A DNA stretch of 64,000 bases from Evernia prunastri. Its lineage: Eukaryota > Ascomycota > Lecanoromycetes > Lecanorales > Parmeliaceae. Each line of letters starts with the position of its first letter. Position 1 is the first letter of the stretch. Location: assembly GCA_003184365.1 (NCBI GenBank), contig NKYR01000032.1, positions 248,001 through 312,000 on the forward strand, in the 5' to 3' direction. Positions 1-11,711 of this stretch are shown in pieces. The translations under genes were made by a program, and so were the position numbers. The notes under the pieces are model-generated. The model had not been told where the DNA came from. It saw nothing but the letters and a program-made list of their open reading frames with translations, and did no database searches.

Positions 1-460
1 TTATCAACTGCTTCTGCCAGAGCCGTTGCTTCCACACAAAAGCTAACGGTCCCGAGGCCTTCCCCTTTCCTTCGTATTCTTGAAGCTTGTTCTTCAAAGG
101 GGTCTTTGCCGATGAAAGCCGCATCTAACGGCACCTCGGAGGCAGAAATGAAGCCCCTCAGGACCCCTTGTCCTCATCCCCGGAAAAGAAAAAAAGAAAA
201 GAAAAAACTTGCGACTTTGCAATGTGCGAGGCACAGAGCAGTATTGGTATCATATGTAGCTATGCAAGACCGAACCTTTTTGGGCAACGCCCGCCATTGC
301 TGGCTCCGTGTATGAAACATCGCTGATTTATCATTATGCCGCTGCGCCATGGTATGAAGATGCCTCCGTGATATGTTCGCTAAGGCGTAGTGTCAAGAAA
401 ATAAAATCGTTATTAGTAGCTCTGGTGTAATCGTAATATGTGCGAAAGGAGTACGCAAGG
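1..460. other. Region downstream of the DUF1752 gene
   Basis: This region contains short open frames with no recognised similarity. It presumably includes the 3' UTR of the adjacent gene. Confidence 0.4.
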
Positions 461-2176
461 CTACCAGCCAGCCCTGTGATATTCGCCGAGTCCTGCTTCG
501 AAGTACTGATCGAAAGAGGTGTTCCTAGATTCCTGTGTGGACGCCTGGACTGCTTCACCTGGGTAATCTTGTAGATTCGTCAGGTTTTGGGCGGTGTGCC
601 GACGTTTTATGATCGCGCTGGTTGTTGCCTTCTTCTGCTGTCGCTCCCACAAGACGTTCTTCCTGAGCGACTCAGTCATTTCGGTGGCAAGCATGTTCCG
701 GCGCGTGGTTTTCGGCGAAAACGCCATCTGTTGTGCGTTGCGCGCACTCATAATTATAGGTTTCGATCTGGTCATGTGTCCAGGAAGCATTGTGAGTGAA
801 GGATCCTCCACTGGTGAAACTCCATCAGAGGGACCACTGGACGTGGACGTTTTGGTTCGTCTTATCACTGGGGTGGATTTTGAGGCTAGATTTGCGAATG
901 TTGCAGCCCGGTCCAGTTGATTCAATTCAGCTGTTAAGACAGATCGTCGTGAGACTAGGTTTGGTTGCGAATCGACACGTTGAAATAAGGGTTTTTCGGC
1001 AGTGTTCTCAGCGGTTTCGGATGCATCGTCTTCCCAGTCGTCATCATCCTCCTCCTCCCCTTCCTCAGAGTCGTCATCGATAGCGCTCTCGTCTTCTTCG
1101 TCCGACTCAAACACCTCCTCATCCTCATGAGATCTTTTTTCCAGAGCGCGTGACTCAACCTCGTCCCTGAAGGAAAGCGTCTTTTTATTTGCACTCGGCC
1201 GCTTGAGACCTAGGGTGAGTGAGCTTTGCTTGGGTCCAGAACCCATTTTGTCGTCGAAGGAACTGTCGTCATCATCTCCTGAGGAACCCCCACCAATGAA
1301 GAAAATGCCACCCTTCTTAGGAGGGTTCTCTGATCTGTTGGAGTTGTGTTTCAACGGTATCGCTTCAGGAGCGAGGTGTGTATGTGAGCGATAAGAGGAT
1401 TCCTTATCAATCGAGAATCCTCGAATTACGCTGTGCGAAGTGAGCATCTCTGCACTTGTGTCAGAACCAACCGTCTGCTGTGCGCTCTTGTCGCTCTCAG
1501 GACTGCTCAGAAGAGCAGTAGAGGAGGAAGAGTCTGAGGAACGGAAAGGTGCGTTCATGGTGGGAGAGGCCGCACGAGGAGTGATGTCGGTAGACGGAGG
1601 CATTGGTGGCATAGCATCAGCAATGCTTGGTGAAAGAGGCGCGATTTCCTGCTTGTCTTGGATCGAATGGACCATCTTCTCCAGACCCAACGAAGTAATG
1701 TGTTTCTCTTTCCCCCTGCTCCTTGATAGGGTAGGTTCCGTTTTCGGTGATACGTTGGCGTGGATGTTGACGGGTGCTGTGGGTGGCTGTTGGGTCTCTT
1801 CGCTTGAGTCGGATCGAATGGAGACCAGAGATTCGACACTGGCGGAGAGGCCCGGCACATCCCTTCGACTTGGTCTTGATCTCGTGAAATCAATTGTGGG
1901 TGTAGTGGTGTGGTTGTGTTGTGGTTGAGGCTCGCAGCAGAGGGTTTCCCGGTTCCATAATCGCCACGTCAGATTTTCCAGTCGGCGACCGTCCTCCATT
2001 GACTCGGCGCATTTAGAAAACACTGTGAAGAATATCAGCATGGAATTGTCGAGACGCAGTACCGGTGACAACGTACTACTGTACAAGCCGAAGAGGTGAT
2101 CGGCATTCCTGGTGTCCAATTCTCGTACTTTTTCCACATCCACCGAGAGCATCGGGGTTTCCAATCGGATTGGCAT
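461..2176 (-). CDS. DUF1752 / DUF3295 fungal regulatory-type protein
   Basis: This is a predicted nuclear, largely disordered protein of about 553 residues. The N-terminus carries the DUF1752 (AreA/GATA-type N-terminal) signature, seen as SKCAES..EDGRRLENLTWRLWNRET. The C-terminus carries the DUF3295 signature, seen as RRNMLATEMTESLRKN.LWERQQKK and a final EYHRAGW. Between them lie Ser/Thr-rich stretches and an acidic run of D/E. The first in-frame ATG is at 2176; the frame stays open upstream to 2293 but only with a GTG. A 54-bp intron at 2023-2076 (GTACGT...CACAG) is stop-free and in frame. Removing it joins LFGLYS to MFSKCAES and restores the family block. The family is conserved in fungi and has been linked to nitrogen or stress regulation; the exact role here is inferred only. 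Confidence is high for the family and low for function. Confidence 0.85.
   Translation of the reverse strand: MPIRLETPMLSVDVEKVRELDTRNADHLFGLYSSTLSPVLRLDNSMLIFFTVFSKCAESMEDGRRLENLTWRLWNRETLCCEPQPQHNHTTTPTIDFTRSRPSRRDVPGLSASVESLVSIRSDSSEETQQPPTAPVNIHANVSPKTEPTLSRSRGKEKHITSLGLEKMVHSIQDKQEIAPLSPSIADAMPPMPPSTDITPRAASPTMNAPFRSSDSSSSTALLSSPESDKSAQQTVGSDTSAEMLTSHSVIRGFSIDKESSYRSHTHLAPEAIPLKHNSNRSENPPKKGGIFFIGGGSSGDDDDSSFDDKMGSGPKQSSLTLGLKRPSANKKTLSFRDEVESRALEKRSHEDEEVFESDEEDESAIDDDSEEGEEEDDDDWEDDASETAENTAEKPLFQRVDSQPNLVSRRSVLTAELNQLDRAATFANLASKSTPVIRRTKTSTSSGPSDGVSPVEDPSLTMLPGHMTRSKPIIMSARNAQQMAFSPKTTRRNMLATEMTESLRKNVLWERQQKKATTSAIIKRRHTAQNLTNLQDYPGEAVQASTQESRNTSFDQYFEAGLGEYHRAGW
2023..2076 (-). other. 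In-frame stop-free intron in the DUF1752 gene
   Basis: The donor is GTACGT, the acceptor CACAG, and a GCTGAT branch-like sequence precedes the acceptor. The length is 54 nt, so translation reads through without a stop. Splicing restores the conserved block around FSKCAES, which the unspliced frame interrupts with 18 extra residues. Confidence 0.75.
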
Positions 2177-3199
2177 CTTGTACAACACTCGCGACGAGTG
2201 TATGAGATAATTGAGGCCAGGTGGGTGATGGTTGTGTGTGATTGAGGGTTTTGGAATGTTGGGAGGTTGGTGTTGAGAATTGTCGTCAGGCACCGTTATT
2301 TTCCGAGGCGCGGAATTGTTCTAGAAGGGGTGGTTCCGCCACTTTGTTCAAATTTGCAGGTGGGCAGTGTTAAGCTGGGTAATAGATGAGTATATAAGAC
2401 AACAATGGAGGTAGTAAATGGTGGTTTGATTATTGTTGTTAGAGAACGTGACGGAAGTTTTTGGTGGTGGTGGTGGTGTATAAATTTTTGGATGGTGGAG
2501 AGAAGGTAGGCGGAGGTGGAGGAGGAGTAGGAGTAGGAGGAGGTGGTTTTTCTTACCAGGATGAGGAAGTGTCTTGGGGCTTTGAATTGTTAGCGAGCTA
2601 AGGGAGTAAAAGTAAAGTAAAGTAAAGTGAGGTAAGGTAGTACTTCTAGACTTCTAGTGCTTTCAGCAGCGCAGGGCAGGGCGGCGGTGAAATGCGGGTT
2701 ACGGATGCTCCGATGATCGTTTAGCCGATTACTGTAGCTCCGTACGATCGATCTAAGCAATTAAATGGTGTATAAAATTATTACCTATGCCTAAGTCATT
2801 GGGATGAATAATAAATAATATTAAAAGGAATAATACCTAAAGAAAAGAGGTCAAGAAAAGCAAGAGTAGTAACTGACAACGATAGGTTGAATATCTTATG
2901 CCTATTATCAATGATATAAGGTTGCTGATTCTGCTTATTCTGGACCCAGGGCGAAGTAGGCATGCATTACCTTACCTATATGCATGCAAATGCAAGCTGC
3001 ATAAGTGACAAATTCTAGAAAAGTCACGTCCAAGATTCAAAAAATGAGGAAAGAAAGAGCTGGGGGGACCTAAGGCCATTATCAACAAACTAAAGTACCT
3101 AGTTATGATTATTATCATTTTTATCATTTATACCTAGCAGATTTATTATCATCGTACAGACTGCTCGCTCACTGCAGTAGGTACGGAGTACGGACACCC

Positions 3200-3354
3200 T
3201 CGCTTTTTTTGATGATCGCACATCATCTTTCCTTCTTTCTCTTTCTTTCTTCCTTTCCATTCTTTCTTTCTCTTTCTCTTTCTCTTTCTCTTTCTCCTCA
3301 TCAGTCATCACAACAGAAAACGCCAGAATAACCCATACCGTAGCATTAAATTAA
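3200..3354. repeat. Left copy of duplicated gap flank with CTTTCT microsatellite
   Basis: This 155-nt stretch runs from TCGCTTTTTTTGATG to TAGCATTAAATTAA and ends exactly at the N run. The same sequence, with one extra 6-nt CTTTCT-type unit, resumes immediately after the gap. That pattern is expected when two overlapping contig ends were scaffolded without being merged. Confidence 0.9.
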
Positions 3355-3369
3355 NNNNNNNNNNNNNNN
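3355..3369. other. Assembly gap of 15 N
   Basis: Fifteen consecutive undetermined bases sit between two near-identical copies of a sequence of about 155-161 nt. The gap is probably artificial and the true sequence likely has one copy. Confidence 0.98.
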
Positions 3370-3530
3370 TCGCTTTTTTTGATGATCGCACATCATCTTT
3401 CCTTCTTTCTCTTTCTTTCTTCCTTTCCATTCTTTCTTTCTCTTTCTCTTTCTCTTTCTCTTTCTCTTTCTCCTCATCAGTCATCACAACAGAAAACGCC
3501 AGAATAACCCATACCGTAGCATTAAATTAA
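3370..3530. repeat. Right copy of duplicated gap flank
   Basis: This 161-nt stretch matches 3200-3354 except for one additional 6-nt unit in the CT-rich microsatellite. See the left copy for interpretation. Confidence 0.9.
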
Positions 3531-6500
3531 TTAATACCTAGTGGATGGCTCAACCGCCATACTTTATTTACTTTTCATGGGACCTGGGCTTCTTTACCGA
3601 CGAAGCAAAACAATCTACTCTAAACTAACTTCACCCTTCCCCCTTTCCCCGAGAACGGTGGCAAGGCTTGTTGAACGCGGACGCTCACCCATTCTGTTTT
3701 AAACCGAATCTGAAGGAATTAATTCTTTGGTTTAGGCCGTACGAGTAGGGGGAATGTACCTCCATCACCCTGAGGCCTTGACGTTTAGCAATCGGCTTCT
3801 ATCCGGAATCGTGCCTATCACAGTGCTCAGGCAGGGGTAACCTCGGTATTTCCAGGACCCAGAAACCCACACCATCTCCTCCCTTCTTGCCCAGAAAGGT
3901 AACTATTGCTTAATTCCTAGATTCTTCCGGTCCACCGCCTTTTTTGCCTTGCTCTTTACACGCGTCGCTTGTCACCAATCGTATCCTGATTTTTATCACA
4001 ATCACCTATCAATCGCATCAATAATAATAATATCAATAATATTATACGGAATCCTGAGGCTGTACGAGGACCATCTAGGTAGCTGTGACCCGTAATCAAA
4101 GGATTCCATGAAAGCAGCGTGCACTTCCCCAGAGTTGGCTGACCCGAGACCCCCACGGCACTAATTGCCCACCCAAATTCCTGGGGGCGTGCCATGCAGT
4201 ACTGAAAGCCACAAACGCCACCAACTAGCCGTAAGGAAAATGGAAATCAAAGGGTTCAAACTTCAGGGTTTGCCCTTACCACCTACCATGCTTTATCATG
4301 ATACGCCTGTCAGCCTGATCCCATAGGGCCTTTAATTCGAAACCAGCTGTCGTATCAACTCGCCATAACATTTCCTGCTGAACCCAGTAATCCCATCTTT
4401 CAGATGTCGAATACTGCAAAAGGAAATCGATACCACCCTGCATTCAGAGCCACTGGAATGAGAATGCGTGCTGGCCGAATGCAGAGAGATGGCTTCCTTG
4501 TTCCTTTCGCTTCACCGCCCTACCGTTCTTTCTTGGACAGGGTCTTATCGACTGAATACCTAGTAGTGAATACTCCGTCCGGACGTAAAGATGTCAGATG
4601 GATAAGTTACAAAGTCTTCTCCTCCAATCCTGAGAGACCGAAGTCGTTCCTCGAGGGAGATGCTACTGCTTAGTCCATAGGCTGACAGCCTGATGACCGG
4701 TGTCGCTTATGTACTTTATGCGCTTCAAAAGCTGGCCGAACAGCGCATCACTATGGCGCGCATGGACCCCAGAACTCCATGTGACTCTCCTGAGTGGCGG
4801 GTTGACCGCATTTTCCTACCAAATTCCGACTTTTACTTCTTACTTGCATCAACGGACTGGAAGGTGACATCTGGCTGTGGTCACCCTTTACTTCCACGGC
4901 AACATTACCGTATCTTGGACTGTTGTCCAGCAGCGTGATTGCCGATGATCGATCCTATGGGATCTCTACATGCGCGCTGAACGAAGGTAGCGAGTAAGAA
5001 TGTGGCTTTCTTTGATTTTCACGAGGTTACAATTAATGAGCTTGGTTGTACGCTGAAGGATGAGGCACACATTATATCGTTGCCTATAATTGAGAATTTA
5101 AGGTCCCGTGGTGTTAAAGCTGACCTTGCTGTGCCCTGGCGCATATAACAATTGGTGAAGATTGAGGATAGAACTGCCGACAAAGTCACAGTGAGGTAAT
5201 TTAAGGGGGGAGGAATAAGACGTACCGAGTCGTCCGGGACGGGGAAAAGCTGGGGAAGTTCTCTCAGGCAAAATCCTTTGGTCTGACAATGACGTGTGGC
5301 TTTGTAACCTAGGGATGATCCCATCCTTCGCAAGGAGCACAAAATGAAGGATTTGGTGGCTAAAAGATTAGGAAGAAAGAAAATACTGATGTAATTTCAA
5401 TTTCAGGAGAAACAGAAAGAGAGGAGAGAAGGGGGGTGCCCAGGTCATGTGCTCTCCCCCCCCCCCCCCCGCAAAGGTCCGAGCCTTGAGGGTTTGAGTT
5501 CCGCCTTACCTCGATTAAATATATTATTGCCTCATTTAATGGTCAGCAGACGAAACGTTTTTCCTCTTTTGATACGGCAGTCGGGCTTCGGACGAGGCGA
5601 AGTAGTTGACACCTCATCGTTATCCTTCCCATTGCGTTTCCCCTGAGGCCGCCATACAGCTTGTTTCATTCCACCCGTGCGAGAAGAGCTGGGGAATCCC
5701 GAGGGGGGGGGTAAGCTGACCACCCATGACTATCATTGTCAACGGCCACAAGCTCGTATCAGCTACACCGTCAGTGCGTCGTATCTCTTCCCGAAGGCCA
5801 AGATGAAGAGCTCCTTGGTACTGATAGTGCTATCACATTGGGACATGGGGTTTTTTACCAACAGTCCAACACCCTTATTCTGGTAATCTTCAATCCTTGA
5901 AAACCACGTGCTGTATGTCGCCGCGTGGGGGTGATCTATTTCCGTGAAGATCCCACTTAGCCGGGGAAGGCATCCAGCATTTCCCCGCCCGGTGAGCCGA
6001 CGTACAGTACACATATCCTTTGTACTCCCTCCCAAACAAGACAACACACCGGCGCGGATGGACCAACGGGAGCGGTCCTGCTCACCGCTGTGGGATTCTT
6101 CACGAGTAGAATTTGAACCTCACCGCTCGAAAAAGGAAAGAAAGGATGGGGAAGTCGAACCAAAGCGTGGGATGTTCATCGACCGAATTGGCCAATTCTC
6201 GATCTGCTCTTCGATCTTTGACCTGAGAGACTCCTGAGAGGCTGAGCCGCGTGGGATGGAGGCGAAAGTTGCTTGAAACCCCACGACACCACCACCATGT
6301 CTAACATTCTGCTAGCAATCTGTCACTTTTTCAAACCTCCATAGTCCACACCCATTTGAACTCAGGAACAGTAGTGTCGTACCGTGTGAGTGTCTTGGTA
6401 GATCACATCGCTTAATTTTCCAGGGAGAGTTGATCCGTCAGCTTCTCGGGAGTTGAATATGCGCTTAACCCACCCCCATCAACTTTTCAAGATCGCCTCC

Positions 6501-8274
6501 CAGCATCCTCATCTTTTGATTTCCCCCCTGCGTATGTAACGTGGCGACGGTCGGCGATTTATTACAGAGCCGATTATATGATCTGTAACTAGGTACGTAC
6601 GTATAAAAGCTTATGACAAGTCGCCACCCCACAGGTTCAAAGGGGCTTTTCAAGTTTTCAGGGTCCGAGCCACAAATCACGGGGTACATGACCAAGGTTT
6701 ACCAAGGAGGTGCCCGCCACGCGAGAAGGCAGGGAATAATCATAATAATTAATGCTGGGCTGCTATCGTCAGTCAGTCATCCTTGGTTATCTGATTAGGA
6801 TAAATGACCGCGGCCTAGACTTTCAGTGTCGGCCCTCGGAATTTGCTATGTTATGTATGTACAGTACAGTAGTAGTACTCGTATCTGGGGAAGGAAGCAC
6901 GAGGAAAACGTGCAGAATCCTTTGGATCCTGACCTGTCTCGACCTTTTTGCTTTTGTCGCCTACATCGCTTGCTGTTACGGGATCTCTATTCTTCAGATG
7001 ATTGCTCGTGCTCGAGAGTACTTGCCTTTAGTCGCCCCCTTGCCTGGAAGACTTATATAGTCTATTACTGTGTGGTGGGTGGATGGGTGGGCGGCATGCT
7101 TTCTAAAGACTACCTAGGATGATCAAAACAAAGTGGCAGTCAAAGCGGCATAAAAACACCTCAGACCTCGACATCCCGAGCCCCCAAACGAGGGAGCTAT
7201 TCCATCGTACGCGAACGCTCAGACTTGTAGCGTTCTCGACCCGTGAGAAAAGATGTCTTTTCCCGCGAAATGGTACAAGAGCCTGACGTAAAAAACAAAG
7301 GACTACTCTCATCCCCGCGGACTGCAACTATATTCCTGACAGTCTTTGCTCGGTGGCGGCGGATTCGTGCGATGTCGCGATGTCGGTAGGTTGAGAGGAA
7401 AACGAATCATTTCTTAAGCCTGCAGCCACTACAGGTAGCCTTCCCTTTCCTCTCCTTTCCTTTCATTTCAGTCCATCTCATTACATTTCATTTCATTTTC
7501 ACCTGGCTGGGCTTGTCCCCGTGCTCTGTGCCTTAGGTATAATCTCTGTCTCTAGTGCAGCTGGTTGCGAAGAGACTTGAACGAGTGAATCTCTGTGAAA
7601 GCCCGCAGAACACACCCGCTTGAGGAGCTCGTGCTTGGGGGTCATCTTTGCCTCATCGCAAAAAAAAAAAACAAAAGGCCCCCACTGATCACAGGCTACC
7701 TGCCTCCAACTATTTGTCCATTCCACCGTCAAAAGCCCCCAACACCTCCACCGTACGAATTTTCTCCAAAGCCAGGCTTCCCAGTGGATGGAGCTCATGC
7801 GAACACGTGCGCTTTCAGACGGCGACGCGAGATCTGGACGCCGCAGCGGTAGGTAGGGGTGTCCTCGACCTTTGGAATCGATATTAGCACTTGCAGAAGG
7901 GGCATGCTGTCCAGAAAGACGCCCTTGGAAACATTCCTCTGGGATAGGGATCGCCAGACTTCATGGCTTGAAATCCAGGACGGTGTGAGTGTGCGAAGTT
8001 ATCAGCGCCCACGAATGAATCGCCATCTCTGCCAATGCGTCTGATTTATTGCGACAGCTTCTGGCTATACACGCAATGAGACATCGCTTGGGAAGTACAC
8101 TGCACCACTCATTGCGTCTTTCATTCTGGTCCCTGAGCTGAGGCAGATAGATCTTTGTTCTAGTCTGTCTCATCAACATTTCGTTTCTGTCTATCTATGC
8201 CCAACGCCCTTACGGCTCATGGAATGGCAGTATGACGGAAAATGGATCTAGGTTCGATGTACATTGGCAGACAT

Positions 8275-10292
8275 CTAGAATTCATTATCATCGCTTCCAG
8301 CAATGATGACATTGTTCACCTTGAGCACCATGCGACACAGTTGGGTAGCCAAAAGCAGCTGCTGCCTCTTTCCAATCAACGGGTCTATGACAAAGTGCTC
8401 ACGCATGTCGTTGCTTCCACTCTGCATACAATCCACTCCTAATCTTGAATTCTTCTCCTTAACCTGCCTCGACTTGATCGATGCCAATGTCTCAATCGGG
8501 CTCAACCCAGAGTTCTCTGCCAGCGCCATGGGCACCGAGTCAAGTGCATCGGCGAATGCTCGCATGGCGTACTGTTCCAGGCCGGGGCTCTTGACTGCCG
8601 CTTCGTCAACTGCCAAGGAGCAAGCAATTTCGGCGGCACCTCCTCCGTAGACGACGCGGTTATCTTTGACGAGGTTCCGCACGACGCAGAGGGCATCGTG
8701 TAGTGAGCGTTTTGCCTCGTCGATAATCATCTTGTTGCTCCCTCTGACAAAAACCGTTACTGCCCTTGTGTTTGCGCATTCCTCGATGACCAACATCTTT
8801 TCTCTTGTAGTACCGAAGCTCATTTCTCGCACAACGCCTGCCTTCCCAAGCTTCGCTGCGCTGAGATCCTCGAACCTGGGAACGATCCGTCCATTTGTTG
8901 CTATTGCGATGAGTTCGATTTCTGGACCTCCAACCCATCTGACTGCGGGAAGCTTGTTTTGTAATAGCAGGTGATTTGCCTCGTCATCAAATCCCCATTG
9001 ACAAATCACTAGGTTCGCTCCTGTGTCTTTTATCTGCTGAATCATCTCTGTGAACTTGTTCTTCTCGTAGTTCTGCAACTTCTTAAACTCTTCAACAGTC
9101 GTTATGTCAAGCTTGTGCTTAGTCTTCGGCTTGGGTGGCTCAAAGGCACAAGTCAGGATCGCCAGCTTGGCATCTCGTACCTCGTCTGGCATTTGAGGAT
9201 GAGAGAAATCTTTGTCGACTATAACACCCTTGATCAGAAGCGTATCTTCTAATGAACCTCCAACTTTGCCGTCAACTTTGATCAACTCAAAATCGACATC
9301 TTTTCTCTCGAGATCGGCCACCGAGAGGACAGCGTCAACGGCTATTTGAGCAAATTGATCATGGGCTTTTGATACACTGGAGGTACGTCAGCTTTGCTCT
9401 TCCCTGACTAGCGTATTGAAAAATACATTTTGCTTCCCAAACTGGTCTTCGCGACCTTGAAAAGATTTTGCCTCTCTTCCTTTGTGAACTCGATCTTGTC
9501 GCTTATTCGGTCCAGCTCTTCTACTGCGACCTCACAGGCCTGATCGTACCCGTCTGCTATTCGAATAGGATGTATTCCCTTGTCGATGAGGTCTGCAGCT
9601 TGTTCCAAAAGAGCTCCTGCAAGTACAACGACACCAGTGGTTCCATCTCCTATCTCGTCGTCCTGCGATTTTGAAAGCTCCACTAACAATTTTGCAACGT
9701 GATTTGAGATCTCCATCTACATAGACAGCCATCAGTACAGTCTCTTATATCCTAGGCTGAGACCATACCTGTGACAGTATCGTAGCTCCATCATTTGTGA
9801 CAGTGATATCGCCGTCTGGCGAGATGAGAATCTTGTCTAAACCTCGCGGTCCCTTTAGATCAACAATTAGTCACATCTCAGCTTCCCCCATGGAATCTCT
9901 GGCCTCATCTAACCAGTGATGTTCGGACAATGTTGGCCACCGTCCTAGCTGCCGTGATATGGGATTTGACAGCGTCATTTCCATGCTGTCGCTTCTTTCT
10001 CCCTTGACTAAATCCAGTCAGAACAGCCTTTCCTATATAACATCCATAAAGCCCAGATATTGAAAAAGTAAATCGAGGCTCCAAACGTACTCTCTAACAA
10101 CAATGAAAGGGCGACCTTGCTCGTCCTTCATCACCGAGGCTACAATTCGAGTGTCAGCTGTGTTACTAATATGGAAGCAACATAGGCATGAGGTGTACCA
10201 TTTGACATATCTAACTCTGAAGGCGAGATAGTGTCAGCCGTTTGTCCTACTTGCCAAGCTCGGGGGAAGCCTCGTAACTCACGCATGGCCAT
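8275..10292 (-). CDS. CCT5: T-complex protein 1 subunit epsilon (CCT5)
   Basis: This is a subunit of the cytosolic TRiC/CCT group II chaperonin, which folds actin, tubulin and other proteins in an ATP-driven double ring. The spliced protein has 548 residues, the normal family length. Landmarks in order are DEQGRPFIVVRDQG, TSLGPRGLDKI, the ATPase motif GDGTTGVVVLAG, SLGSK and a late GGGAAEI. Introns lie at 10217-10282, 10140-10198, 10008-10090, 9853-9913, 9717-9768 and 9377-9426, all GT-AG and phase-consistent. The first coding exon has only 10 nt and the second 18 nt. The ATG at 10292 gives MAMQLDMSN, as expected for CCT5. It is divergent from HP1 across about 400 bp. The remembered similarity is strong throughout, so the identification is very secure. 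Confidence 0.96.
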
Positions 10293-10700
10293 GTTGAGCA
10301 CTGCAGTGCTACTTCTCTCTTAGAAAGACCAGCCTAGAGAATGATTTCAGGTTAACAGGTGATGCGCAAAAGATCTGTCTAAGTAACTTCAGGTCGCTAG
10401 AGTTCTTGGATCGTAATGTGATACAAATCATATAGGTCGTTGAAAGCCTCAGAAAAAATATTTGGGAGACGTGCCGGCGCGCTAGCGCTGTTCCACGCGA
10501 CTTGACTGTCGATCAAGAACCTCCGAGCACCACAATCAACTTTGCGCCTCAAAACAATACTCATTATCCACTTCATCTAAACAATCACCAATCTCTTCAT
10601 CCTCAGAAGCTGTTTACAATTGATCTTTGAGCTTCTTCGTTATCGCCCATCTTCATACAGAACTCAGAGTAGCCCTGACAAACACCGCTCACACGTCACA
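10293..10700. promoter_or_regulatory. Shared upstream region of CCT5 and HP1
   Basis: A 408-bp region lies between two divergent start codons. It must hold both 5' UTRs and core promoters. No clear TATA box or known operator stands out. Confidence 0.55.
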
Positions 10701-11711
10701 ATGCCTCGTGAGTCCATCACTGTCCTACTTGAGCTTCGCGCCACTTGTACGATCATACATGCTAATCAATCTGTTCCAGCCCCTCTTCCAGTCGAAGAGA
10801 GCGACGTGGAGTCAGCCGCCGAGGATGTCCCGCATACGAAAGCTGAGTTAGCTGAAACCAATGATGAACCCGAAGATTCCACCATGAAGGAGGAGGGAGA
10901 CGAAAAGGAGGAAAACGACGACGATGACGAGGATCCGGAAACGTCGTTCTAGGCTCTGATGAAACAAGAACCATACTGACTATATGTCAGTTTCATCGTC
11001 GAAGCCATTAAGGACCACCGCTCGGACTTTGAAGATGTGGGTGATCGCAGTATGTTCCAGTAGTCGCGAATCGCCTGCTAATTTGATGCATCTCTAGGGA
11101 CACATGCGCTATCATGTCAAGTGGAAGGGCTACGAGAAGAAGGCCGACCGCACTTGGGAAACCGAGAACAACCTCGAGTAAGTTTGGAACCCCCCAATTC
11201 AGCCTAGTCAGCATGCTCAATCAAATACAGGGGAGCAAAGGAAATACTAGAAGAGTACTGGAAGAGCATCGGCGGCAAGCCCGTTGCAGATCTGCCTAAG
11301 TCCAGTGGCAAGAAGAGAGGCCGCCAAAGCTTAGGCGGGAAGAAACCCGATACAGGAAAGCGACCAAAGATGACCAAGACAAGCCGAACAAGTAGCGGCA
11401 AAGGCAAAAGCAGGAAGAGCAATGGAGCGGTTGATATTGAACAAGACGGCTCGCCCATTCCTCTCATTGGCTATACTGATGAAGGCGACGATGACTGGAA
11501 GGCTCCTCCGGCAAAAGATGGAGCTTGGGATCCTTTGGTCCAGGCCGTTGATACCGTGACGCGTGAGAATGCTGATGGCGAGTTGTGGGGTTATTTGATT
11601 TGGAATTTGAAGAATGAAGATGGCAGATTCTACCGCTCGAAAGCGAAACTGCCTGTCATCTACCGAGCTTGCCCGCAGCGGATGCTGCACTTCTACGAGA
11701 AGCACCTGTGA
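10701..11711 (+). CDS. Heterochromatin protein 1 (chromo + chromoshadow)
   Basis: This is an HP1-family protein of 258 residues, orthologous in type to Neurospora HPO and Aspergillus HepA. HP1 binds H3K9-methylated nucleosomes and spreads silent chromatin. An acidic N-terminal region precedes the chromodomain at about 57-110 (FIVEAI...HVKWKGY...TWETENNLE). A basic Ser/Lys/Arg hinge follows, and the last 63 or so residues are a chromoshadow domain (LWGYLIWNL..EDGRFYRS ending QRMLHFYEKHL). Introns are 10708-10779, 10943-10990, 11037-11097 and 11178-11230. The second has a weak donor (GTCGTT) but a good CTGAC branch and is needed for frame. The aromatic cage reads Phe58, Trp81, Tyr84, with Phe where most HP1 proteins have Tyr. 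The start follows the usual minimal first exon (7 coding nt). Confidence 0.92.

Larger units (their letters stand above)
2177..8274. other. Gene-poor 6.1-kb stretch
   Basis: No open frame longer than about 110 codons here resembles a protein I recognise, and I could not assemble a spliced gene. The first few hundred bases probably hold the promoter and 5' UTR of the DUF1752 gene, with GGT and AAAGT microsatellites at about 2465-2480 and 2607-2635. The remainder contains a CTTTCT microsatellite, an assembly gap, a poly-C run near 5458 and scattered CCTAGG/TACCTA words. No transposon protein or clear terminal repeat is visible; it could be a decayed repeat. Confidence 0.6.

Noticed and set aside
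4404..4673. 89-codon plus-strand frame in the gene-poor region
   Set aside because: It has no recognisable motif, no spliced extension and no promoter context.
5450..5470. Poly-C run as a possible structural element
   Set aside because: It is a simple homopolymer in a gene-poor region with nothing else around it.
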